A stretch of DNA of 64,000 bases. Source: CAIYQJ01 sp963717255. Lineage in GTDB: Bacteria > Chloroflexota > Limnocylindria > Limnocylindrales > CSP1-4. Below, one piece after another: positions 35,326 through 42,785 of this stretch. The notes under the pieces are model-generated. The model was not told the DNA's origin. It was given only the letters and a program-made list of their open reading frames with translations, and made no database searches. Position 1 is the first letter of the stretch. Every line of letters begins with the position of its first letter. Made by a program: the position numbers and the translations under genes. Location: assembly GCA_963717255.1 (NCBI GenBank), contig CAVQVT010000002.1:105521-169520 (forward strand), given 5' to 3'.

Positions 35326-36699
35326 TCAGCGAGACGGCCAGGGCACCAGGGCCTCGCCGAGCCATGCGTCATCGCCGGACCGGACGACGACACCGCCCGG
35401 CAGGAGGGCGACCGAGGCGACGACGTCGGGCCGATCACTCGACACGCGAAGGACGCGCCATGCGACGCCGTCGCGCGACGCCCAGACTTCGCCGGCAGGT
35501 TCGGATGGGAGCGCGATCATGCGCTCGCCGTCGGCCACCACCGAGCCGGATCCGCAGCCGAACAAGGTCCAGCAGAACTCGGGGAACCGGGTCCAGCCAC
35601 CCGCGTCGCCGGCGACCCACCAGGCCTGGTGCCCGTCCCATCCGGCGCCTGTCTCGTCGACCCAGCCGACGAGCATCGTGCCGTCCGCCCCGGCGAGCAC
35701 CAAGCCGGCGGACGAGGCTCCTGTCGCCGCCGACCCGCTGGTCGGCATCGGGAGCGGTACGGGCGCGTCCCACCGCTCGCCGTCGGCCGACCGCGCCGTC
35801 GCCGCGATGCGACGGCCGTCCGACCGGAGCCAGCCAGCCGCCGCCCAGCCGTCCGCCACGGCCGTCACGCCGGTCGCCACGAAGCCGTGGGGAAGCGCGT
35901 CCGGCACCCTGCGCCACGTCCCACCGTTCACCGAGAGCGCGACCGACCGCGACCCGCCGGCGTCCACGGCCAGCAGGCCGGCCGGGCCACCCGCGAGGTG
36001 CGGTGGCGGCGTCCCGTCCGCCAGCTGGAGACCCGTGCCCGCCTGGGGAGCCCACGCCAGCCCGTCGGCGGAGATCCACGCCGCCACCGACGATGCCCCC
36101 GGCCCACATGTCGCGGTGGCGGCGCAGGCGACAGCCCCGGCCGACGACGTCAGCGCGACCACGCCGCCCGGGACGGGCGCTGCCGCGATGACCGCCTGGT
36201 CCGGCCACAGCGACGCCCACGTCCCCCGCGGCACGGGAGTCCACGCGCTGCCGTCGCGGGAGGCCCACGCCGGCCCGGCCGACCCGTCGGCGTCGAGGAC
36301 CGGTCCGAGAGCGAGGTAGCCGCCGTCGAACCGCACGACGTCGCGGACGAGCGCTACAGGGTCCGCCGGATCGAGCCTGCGCCACCGGATCCCGCTCCAG
36401 TCCGCGGCCGTCGACGGGGCGGGCGGCGTGGTGAACGGCACGCCGCTTCGCGCATCGGGCGTCGGCGCCGGCCGAGGGTCGGGCGTGGGAGCCGTCACCG
36501 CGCGGTCGCTGGTGTCCGGCGAGGACTCGGCGACGACGGCCGCGGGCGGCGACGGCGACGGTCCTGGCGTGGACGGGCCCTGCCAGGGCTTGAGGATCGC
36601 AAGACCGACGAGCGCCACCGCGACGGCGGAGACGATGAGCGCGCGCCGACCGCCCGAACCGCCCGTGACGGGCGTCGGGTCCAGCCGGATCTCGCTCAT
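35326..36699 (-). CDS. Membrane-anchored extracellular protein with BNR-like repeats
   Basis: 457 residues. A cytoplasmic start of about 18 residues precedes a membrane helix (RALIVSAVAVALVGLAILKP) and a long Pro/Ser/Thr-rich linker. From about residue 100 the sequence has repeats of the form W-A-S-R-D-G-S-A-W, W-I-S-A-D-G-L-A-W, R-S-A-D-G-E-R-W and W-A-S-R-D-G-V-A-W, with spacing near 50-60, as in BNR/sialidase-type beta-propellers. No catalytic residues are recognised, so it may be a binding domain. Paired cysteines (FCWTLFGCG, ACAATATCG) suggest an oxidising location. Function unknown. Confidence 0.65.
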   Translation of the reverse strand: MSEIRLDPTPVTGGSGGRRALIVSAVAVALVGLAILKPWQGPSTPGPSPSPPAAVVAESSPDTSDRAVTAPTPDPRPAPTPDARSGVPFTTPPAPSTAADWSGIRWRRLDPADPVALVRDVVRFDGGYLALGPVLDADGSAGPAWASRDGSAWTPVPRGTWASLWPDQAVIAAAPVPGGVVALTSSAGAVACAATATCGPGASSVAAWISADGLAWAPQAGTGLQLADGTPPPHLAGGPAGLLAVDAGGSRSVALSVNGGTWRRVPDALPHGFVATGVTAVADGWAAAGWLRSDGRRIAATARSADGERWDAPVPLPMPTSGSAATGASSAGLVLAGADGTMLVGWVDETGAGWDGHQAWWVAGDAGGWTRFPEFCWTLFGCGSGSVVADGERMIALPSEPAGEVWASRDGVAWRVLRVSSDRPDVVASVALLPGGVVVRSGDDAWLGEALVPWPSR

Positions 36700-36841
36700 C
36701 GCGGCCGCACCGCGTGCCGGCGGCCGCTCGGGTCATGACGCATCCGCAGAGACTACGGCCACGACGTCGCGCGTGCCCCGCGCGGCGCTACGATGCTCCG
36801 TACCGCCGCGCCATCCGGCGGCGACCGGGCAGCGAGAGGAC

Positions 36842-38266
36842 GTGGCGCAGCAGCTGGCGACGACAGACGCACGGGAGCGGGCGGCGGCCGCGTGGCGCGC
36901 GCTCGGCGGTCGCCTGCGCACCGTGACGCCGGCCGGCGTCGGACGCATCGCGGTCGTCGTCGGCGCCGCGGCCGCGACCGTCTGGCTGCTCGGCGTCACG
37001 TGGCCCGCCATCGTCCCGTTCCTCGCCGGCGGCGTCCTGGCGTACGCCGTCCTGCCGGTCGTGGACCGACTCGACCGGTTCATGCCGCGCGCGCTCGCCG
37101 GTCTCCTCGCGATCCTCGCGGTCCTCGCCGCCGTCGGCGCGTTCATCGCGATCGTCGCGCCACCCGTGGTGGGTCAGCTCGTGAAGCTCTTCCTGGACCT
37201 GCCGACCGGCGAACGCCTCGGGGACGTGGGTCAGCGCGTCCAGGCGTGGCTCGTGACGCTGCCCGAGGGCTCCCGCACCATAGCGACGGAGGTGATCGAC
37301 CGCGTCGTCACGATCCTCCGGGCGGACATCTCCGGGGCGCTCGACGGCCTCGCCGCGGTGATCGCCGACACGATCGTCCACGCGTTCGACGCCCTGAGCG
37401 TCATCCTGGGCCTGCTCGTCATCCCGACGTGGATCCTCGCGGTCACCCGCGACACCCCCGACACCAGGCGCCGGCTCGCCGACCACATCGCACCGTGGCT
37501 CCGGCCCGACCTCCTGGCCCTCGTGCGCATCGTTGACGAGGTCGCGAGCTCGTTCCTGCGGGTCCAGCTGCTGGCGGCCTTCGGGACGGGGTTCGGCGTC
37601 TGGCTCGCCCTGTATGCGGCGGGACGGGTCGGGCTGGTCCCCGAGGCGCCGTACATCGCCGTCGCCGCGATCGCCGGCGCAGCGCAGCTCATCCCCCAGG
37701 TGGGCTCGGTCCTGGGCGCGCTCCCCACGCTGCTCCTGCTCGCCACGCAGCCCCCGGAGGTGGGGATCGCGTACCTCGTCTCCTACGCGGTCGTCCTCAA
37801 GCTCGCCGGGATGATCCTGGGCGGCCGCGCCTCCGGGCCGGCGCTCCGCGTCCACCCGGCGATCCTCGTCCCGGGTGTCGTCGTCGCCAGCCAGATCGGC
37901 CTGGTCGCGCTCCTCATCGCGGGGCCGCTCATCGCGATGGCCGTGAACACCGTCCGGTACCTGTACGGCCGCTTCTCCGAGCCCCCGCGCCCCGCCGGCC
38001 TCATGCCCTGGGAGCCCCTCCCGCGTCCGGTGGCGGCCGCGCCCGTCGCGTCCGGCCCGCGCATCCCCCTCGTCTACCGCCGGGCAGCGGCCGCGGCCTC
38101 CGCCCGGCGCGCCACGGCTTCGTTGGCCCCGGTCGCCGCGGCGCCACCCCCGCCGCCGGCGTCCGCGCCACCCCCGCCGCCGGCGCCCGCAGCGCCCCTG
38201 CCCTTCGAGACGGCGGCCGCCGCCCCCGCCTCATCCATCGCCACGATCCCCGAGGAGATGACCTGA
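36842..38266 (+). CDS. AI-2E family transporter
   Basis: 474 residues with about eight membrane helices and a soluble middle, the AI-2E/TqsA layout. Early helices are VWLLGVTWPAIVPFLAGGVL and ALAGLLAILAVLAAVGAFIA. The conserved P-Y-x-G motif is altered to LIPQVGSVLGALP. The last 90 residues are a Pro/Ala-rich cytoplasmic tail (about 50 percent Pro+Ala). The gene begins an operon: its TGA is one base before the ATG of an SPFH protein. The GTG at 36842 is chosen because it follows GAGAGGA, though the spacing is very short. The substrate is unknown; the fusion with a poly-Pro tail and the SPFH partner suggests membrane-domain organisation. Confidence 0.75.
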   Translation: MAQQLATTDARERAAAAWRALGGRLRTVTPAGVGRIAVVVGAAAATVWLLGVTWPAIVPFLAGGVLAYAVLPVVDRLDRFMPRALAGLLAILAVLAAVGAFIAIVAPPVVGQLVKLFLDLPTGERLGDVGQRVQAWLVTLPEGSRTIATEVIDRVVTILRADISGALDGLAAVIADTIVHAFDALSVILGLLVIPTWILAVTRDTPDTRRRLADHIAPWLRPDLLALVRIVDEVASSFLRVQLLAAFGTGFGVWLALYAAGRVGLVPEAPYIAVAAIAGAAQLIPQVGSVLGALPTLLLLATQPPEVGIAYLVSYAVVLKLAGMILGGRASGPALRVHPAILVPGVVVASQIGLVALLIAGPLIAMAVNTVRYLYGRFSEPPRPAGLMPWEPLPRPVAAAPVASGPRIPLVYRRAAAAASARRATASLAPVAAAPPPPPASAPPPPPAPAAPLPFETAAAAPASSIATIPEEMT

Positions 38267-38267
38267 G

Positions 38268-39446
38268 ATGGCTGAGCAGGACACGTCCTCCCTCGCCGCG
38301 TCGGCGCCCGCGGGGACGCCGCAGCTCACGCAGGCGCGCGTCCCGCTCGACCGGGCGGGCGATGCGTTCGCCCAGCCGGACGCCAGCGGCCGCCTCCCGA
38401 TCGTGGTCCAGCCGAAGCGCCTGATGCGGGTCAACCTCCCGCTGACGGTCGGCGGCCTCGTCGCCCTCATCCTCGCGCTGGTCCTGCCGATCCAGGTCCT
38501 CGCGGCGGGGGTGATCGCGATCGCCGGGATCGTCGCGCTCGTGGTCGGCCTCCTTCCGGCCCTCTTCGTCTCGATCCCCGAGGGGTCGCAGGCGATGCTC
38601 GTCCGCCGCGGCCGGTTCATGAAGACGCTCGGCCCGGGCGTCCACGTCGTCCGTCCCGGCATCGGCGTCAGCCACATCGTCAGCTCCCGCGAGATCCCGT
38701 TCGACGCGCAGGTCACCGGCGTCGTCACGAGCGACGACGTCCGCGTGGACATGGACATCCTCCTCACGTTCCGGATCGGGAAGCCCGAGCGGTTCGTCTA
38801 CGCGATCGCCCCGACCGACTTCGACCAGGTCTTCCAGGGGACGTGCCAGGAGGCGGTTCGCCACCTGGTCCGCGGGATCCCGATCGACGGCGTCCTCGAC
38901 CTCGCGGAATCCGCGTCCACGAGCCTGGGCTCCGAGATCGGCGGTTCACTCTCCGGCTATGGCGTGTCGGTGGAGCGGGCGCTCATCACGCACGTCGCTC
39001 CGCCGCCCGAGTTCATGGCCTCGCGCGAGGGCCGTCGGCTCGCGAGCATCCAGCAGCTGGAGCAGGCCGAGCGGTTCGCCCTCGAGCAGCGCCGCCAGGG
39101 GGACCGCGAGTCGCTCGCGAAGCAGGAGGTCGCGGCGCGGCTCGCCCGGGAGCGCGAGGAGATGGAGCGCCGCGTCATCGAGGCCGAGACGCGCCGCCGC
39201 GTGGTGGAGATCGAGGCCGAGACCGAGGCGTTCCGCCTCGCGAAGCTCGAGCAGCGCCTGGAGGCGTACCCGGGCGCGGCGGCATGGGACGTCGGATCGG
39301 CCAGGCTCGACGTGGCGCGGGCACTCGCCGGGAACAGCCGGGCGATGCTCCACGTGGGCGGGGCCGGCGACGTCGCCGACGCGCTGATCATGCGGACGCT
39401 CGAGGAGGGACCGGGGGAACCGCAGGGGTCCGGGTCCCGGGGGTGA
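38268..39446 (+). CDS. SPFH/Band 7 membrane protein
   Basis: 392 residues. Two close hydrophobic helices (LTVGGLVALILALVLPIQVL and VIAIAGIVALVVGLLPALFV) anchor the N terminus. The SPFH domain follows from VSIPEGSQAMLVRRGRFMKT through VVTSDDVRVDMDILLTFRIG to about residue 245. A charged coiled coil (ARLAREREEMERRVIEAETR) extends to about 340. This is the flotillin/stomatin layout of proteins that form membrane microdomain scaffolds. It overlaps the upstream AI-2E gene's end almost completely in spacing (stop, one base, ATG) and the downstream RpiB start (GTGA), so the three genes are one translational unit. Confidence 0.8.
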   Translation: MAEQDTSSLAASAPAGTPQLTQARVPLDRAGDAFAQPDASGRLPIVVQPKRLMRVNLPLTVGGLVALILALVLPIQVLAAGVIAIAGIVALVVGLLPALFVSIPEGSQAMLVRRGRFMKTLGPGVHVVRPGIGVSHIVSSREIPFDAQVTGVVTSDDVRVDMDILLTFRIGKPERFVYAIAPTDFDQVFQGTCQEAVRHLVRGIPIDGVLDLAESASTSLGSEIGGSLSGYGVSVERALITHVAPPPEFMASREGRRLASIQQLEQAERFALEQRRQGDRESLAKQEVAARLAREREEMERRVIEAETRRRVVEIEAETEAFRLAKLEQRLEAYPGAAAWDVGSARLDVARALAGNSRAMLHVGGAGDVADALIMRTLEEGPGEPQGSGSRG

Positions 39447-39454
39447 CCGACCGG

Positions 39455-39910
39455 ATGCGGATCGTCGTCGGGAGCGACCACCTGGGGCGCGGGCTGAAGG
39501 ACGCCCTCCGCGACCATCTGCGATCGCAGGGCTTCGAGGTTGACGACGCCGGGACCTTCACCGACGACCCCGTGGACTACCCGGACATCGGGCGGGCCGT
39601 GGCCGAGGACATCGCCGCCGGCCACCACGAGCGCGGTGTCCTCGTCTGCGGGACCGGCATCGGCATGGCGATGGCCGCGAACAAGGTCCCCGGGATCCGC
39701 GCGGCGCAGATCGCCGATCCGTATTCCGCCGAGCGCGCGGCGAAGAGCAACGACGCGCAGATCGTCACGCTCGGCGCGCTCACGGTGGGCGTGGAGGCGG
39801 CGAAGCTGCTCGTGGACGCGTTCATGCGCTCGGAGTTCGCGGGCGGCCGCTCCGCGCCCAAGGTCTCGAAGATCGACGCGATCGACACGGACTACCGCCG
39901 ACGCGACTGA
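39455..39910 (+). CDS. rpiB: Ribose 5-phosphate isomerase B family protein
   Basis: 151 residues. MRIVVGSDHLGRGLKDALRD, YPDIGRAVAEDIAAG, GVLVCGTGIGMAMAANKVPG and AKSNDAQIVTLGALTVG are the standard RpiB/LacAB blocks, including the catalytic cysteine in V-C-G-T-G. It interconverts ribose 5-phosphate and ribulose 5-phosphate (or an allose/galactose phosphate pair in close relatives). A GTG at 39443 overlapping the upstream stop (GTGA) is in frame and would add four residues; the ATG gives the family-typical N terminus. It is the last gene of the AI-2E/SPFH operon. Confidence 0.9.
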   Translation: MRIVVGSDHLGRGLKDALRDHLRSQGFEVDDAGTFTDDPVDYPDIGRAVAEDIAAGHHERGVLVCGTGIGMAMAANKVPGIRAAQIADPYSAERAAKSNDAQIVTLGALTVGVEAAKLLVDAFMRSEFAGGRSAPKVSKIDAIDTDYRRRD

Positions 39911-40049
39911 GCCCGGGCCCAGCGCCACGTGGCGCGCAGTGCGGACCCTCCGGCCACCGCGCGCCGCCCCGTACGGCGCACGCCCGCGCCCACGGCCACC
40001 ATGCCGCGGTCGGTCCAGCCGGCCCGCTCGCCCACGGCCTCGCGGGCCG

Positions 40050-41000
40050 TCAGCGCGACCGCTCGCGCCAGAGGTACTCGCGCAGCGTCAGCCCGCTCAC
40101 CCGGACCGCCGCGGCCCTCTCCTTCCCGACGTACCGGAAGTGCCACGGCTCGTACCTGTAGCAGCTCCTCGCGGGGCTCCCCTTCCGCGGGTAGCTCATG
40201 ACGAAGCCGTAGCGCCACGCGTTCAGGCGCATCCACCTGCCGGCGGGCGTCGCGCCCCAGTCGTACATGTACCACGGCACGCCCGCGCCGAGGCTCGTGA
40301 CGTCCACCGTGGTGCCCAGCTGGTGCTCCGAGTGGCCGGGGCGCGCCGACCCGAGAAGCGCCGACGCGAGTCCGGAGACGCGGACCCAGTACGCGAAGTC
40401 GTACACCTGCGTCCCGTAGCTGCGGTACGCGCTCACGACCTGGACGGGGGCGCCCGCCGCCGCGGCCGCGCGGACCATCGCGCGCAGGTCGGCGGCGACG
40501 AGACGGCGCACCGAGCCGCCGCCGGCGACTCCCGTGCGCACGAGGTCCTTCGGTGCGTAGGACGTGGGGAGGCGGTAGATGGTATCGAGGAAGGTCGTCG
40601 CCCAGTCGCCGGGGTCACGATCGCGGGTGGGGATGTCCTGGTACGTGCACCGGGGCAGGGGCTCCGGGCGCGGCGTCGGGGTGGGGCTCGGCGTCGGGGT
40701 GGGCGGCGCGGACGGCCACGGCAGGGGCGAGGGCAGGGCCGACGGCGCCGGCGACCCCGATGGGCCGGGCGAAGCGGACGGCGCCGGCGCCGCGGACGGC
40801 GATGGCGCCGCGGTGGGCGATGGCGATCCGGCGGCTGCCGGGATGCCCGCGCCGGCCCGGGCCGACACCGTTCCTTCGGCCGCCGCCGGCACGGTGGCCC
40901 CGGCGAGTGTGGCGATCGCGAGCGCGCACGCGACCGCCGTGAGCGCGAGCAGGGGTCGCCCCGCTCGCAGCCCTCGCGCGCTCCTGCCGGTCGGTCTCAT
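40050..41000 (-). CDS. VanY-type D-alanyl-D-alanine carboxypeptidase, secreted
   Basis: 316 residues. A signal peptide (RAGRPLLALTAVACALAIAT) is followed by a Pro/Ser/Ala-rich linker of about 75 residues, then the M15B domain. S-A-Y-R-S-Y-G-T, S-E-H-Q-L-G-T-T-V-D-V (zinc His and Asp) and E-P-W-H-F-R-Y-V-G (catalytic Glu, zinc His) are intact. It removes the last D-Ala from peptidoglycan stems outside the cell. Two cysteines (RCTYQD, SCYRYE) may form a disulfide. A CACGAT hexamer eight bases upstream of the ATG is a weak match to the leaderless pattern. The linker resembles that of the CAP protein at 52.3 kb and suggests a wall-spanning spacer. Confidence 0.88.
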   Translation of the reverse strand: MRPTGRSARGLRAGRPLLALTAVACALAIATLAGATVPAAAEGTVSARAGAGIPAAAGSPSPTAAPSPSAAPAPSASPGPSGSPAPSALPSPLPWPSAPPTPTPSPTPTPRPEPLPRCTYQDIPTRDRDPGDWATTFLDTIYRLPTSYAPKDLVRTGVAGGGSVRRLVAADLRAMVRAAAAAGAPVQVVSAYRSYGTQVYDFAYWVRVSGLASALLGSARPGHSEHQLGTTVDVTSLGAGVPWYMYDWGATPAGRWMRLNAWRYGFVMSYPRKGSPARSCYRYEPWHFRYVGKERAAAVRVSGLTLREYLWRERSR

Positions 41001-41112
41001 CCGCCCTCATCGTGCCGCGCGACGTCAACCTCCGGCCGGACCGGCCGGACTGGAGCGGTCGTCACGGCCCGGTCGGTCGCCCGCCCGGCGCCGCCCGGCC
41101 GCCGCCGGCGGC

Positions 41113-41754
41113 TCAGGCGCGGATGATGCGGCGGAGCGTCCCGAACGGGATGACGAGGTATGCCGAGACGATGAGGAAGCACAGAACGCCGACGCTCGGG
41201 AGGACGAAGCCCACGGCGATCGAGATCAGCAGCAGCACCATGCCCGGCGTGGACTTGGCCGCGAGGACCGCGAGCTCGTCGTCCGAACGGTCGGTCCGGC
41301 GGAGTTCGCGCGCGCCCCGCGCATACCGCCAGAGGAGGTCGAGGAGGACCGCGATGACGAGGAGCACGGCGCCGTAGAAGACGACGGCGACGCGCTCGGG
41401 CTCCGACTCGCCGAAGTACTCAGCCATGACGTTCGTCGGGAACGGGAGGAACGCGACGCCGAGGAGAAGCAGGAGGTTCAGCCGCAGGAAGAGGCCGTCG
41501 GTGCGCTCGAGGTGGGTCGTGATCGCGCTGTGCCCGATCCACACCCAGCCGATCGTCAGGAAGCTGATGAGGTAGCCGAGGTACGCGGGCCACAGTCCGA
41601 GGAGCGCGCCGACGAGGTCTTCCTCGGCGCCGAGGGGGATCGCGATCTCGAGGACGAGCAGCGTGATCGCGATGGCGAAGACGCCGTCGCTGAACGCCTC
41701 GAGGCGGGTCGTGGGGAGCCCGACGCCCCGGTCGCTCGCGGATCCGTCGTCCAT
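41113..41754 (-). CDS. TMEM175-family (DUF1211) potassium channel-like protein
   Basis: 213 residues with six membrane helices. RLEAFSDGVFAIAITLLV carries the F-S-D motif of bacterial TMEM175 channels, which conduct K+ as tetramers without a P-loop. The helix 2-3 region W-V-W-I-G-H-S and the acidic L-G-A-E-E-D loop are also typical. I chose ATG 41754 (MDDGSASDRG) because it places the F-S-D motif about 20 residues from the start. It lies downstream of PPK2 on the same strand, separated by a hairpin. Confidence 0.82.
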   Translation of the reverse strand: MDDGSASDRGVGLPTTRLEAFSDGVFAIAITLLVLEIAIPLGAEEDLVGALLGLWPAYLGYLISFLTIGWVWIGHSAITTHLERTDGLFLRLNLLLLLGVAFLPFPTNVMAEYFGESEPERVAVVFYGAVLLVIAVLLDLLWRYARGARELRRTDRSDDELAVLAAKSTPGMVLLLISIAVGFVLPSVGVLCFLIVSAYLVIPFGTLRRIIRA

Positions 41755-41770
41755 CTCGTCCTCCAGAGGG

Positions 41771-41799
41771 GAGCCCGGGCCCATCGCGGGTCCGGGCTC
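41771..41799 (-). terminator. Hairpin terminator after ppk2
   Basis: GAGCCCGG at 41771-41778 pairs with CCGGGCTC at 41792-41799, with further inner pairs. It lies between the ppk2 stop and the TMEM175 start. Confidence 0.5.
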
Positions 41800-41881
41800 G
41801 GTCGTCCCATGTCGTTCCCCGATCCGGGGGAGTCTCGCCGCGTCCGGCGCCCGGGTCGATCCCGGCCCCGGACCTCCGCCG

Positions 41882-42758
41882 TCAGAAGGGCGTCGGGATG
41901 TGCTTCAACGGCAGGTGTCGGCTCCACGTACCCGGCGTTCACCTTGCGCTTCGGCAGCTCGACCTTCCGAGGCTCGAGCGGCGCGTAGGGGACCTGGCTG
42001 AGGAGGTGGCTGATGATGTTGAGCCGCCCCCGCATCTTGTCGTCCGTGCGGGCGATGTACCAGGGCGCCCACGGCATGTCGGTCGCCTCGAACATGGCGT
42101 CGCGGGCCCGCGAGTAGTCGTCCCAACGGCCGTACGACTTGAGGTCCATGTCGGTCAGCTTCCAGACCTTCCGCGGGTCGTTGATGCGACCCTCCAGGCG
42201 GCGGGTCTGCTCCTCGGGACTGACCTCGAGCCAGTACTTGAGCAGGATGATCCCGGAGTCGACCATCGCCTTCTCGACGGCAGGGACCAGCTCGAGGAAC
42301 TTCTCCGACTGCTCGGGGGTGCAGAACCCCATGACGCGCTCGACCCCGGCGCGGTTGTACCAGCTGCGATCGAAGATCACGACCTCGCCGGCCGCCGGGA
42401 AGTGCGGCAGGTAGCGCTGGACGTACATCTGCGACTTCTCGCGCTCCGTCGGTGCCGACAGGGCGACGACCTTGAACACGCGGGGGCTGACCCGCTCGGT
42501 GATCCGCTTGATCGTGCCCCCCTTGCCCGCGGTGTCCCGACCCTCGAACACGATGCAGATCTTGGCGCCGGTCGCCTTCACCCACTCCTGCATCGCGACG
42601 AGCTCACCGTGGATGCGGCGCATCTCGCGTTCGTAGTCCTTGGTCTTCATCTTCGCGGCGGGCTCGACCGGCGTCCCCGGGGACCGGGCGCCCCCGTCGT
42701 CCGGGCGCGCCTGATCGGTCTCGACCTTCTCGGCCTTCCTGCTCTTCTTCTTCGCCAC
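41882..42758 (-). CDS. ppk2: Polyphosphate kinase 2, frame break near 41916
   Basis: About 293 residues. Walker A is FEGRDTAGKGGTIKR, followed by V-F-K-V-V-A-L, FDRSWYNRAGVERVMGF (lid and Walker B region) and WEV-type W-L-E-V-S-P-E-E-Q near residue 180. PPK2 enzymes transfer phosphate between polyphosphate and nucleoside di- or monophosphates. The reading frame as given runs past the natural end; a +1 shift near 41916 (restoring one AC in an ACACAC run) gives the end V-E-P-T-H-L-P-L-K-H-I-P-T-P-F and a TGA at 41884-41882. This is a believable terminus and removes a 200-base overlap with the next gene. The GTG start at 42758 follows AAAGGATC. It is 27 bases downstream of the P-type ATPase. Confidence 0.87.
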
Positions 42759-42785
42759 GGATCTGATCCTTTCTTGGGGGGCGGA

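Noticed and set aside
39922..39935. Terminator at the 14-base palindrome after rpiB
   Set aside because: It has no loop and only seven base pairs; too weak to call.
41556..41881. C-terminal extension of PPK2 reading through the TMEM175 start
   Set aside because: The extension is Arg/Ser/Pro-rich without pattern and overlaps a real gene; a one-unit dinucleotide repair gives a natural end at 41882.
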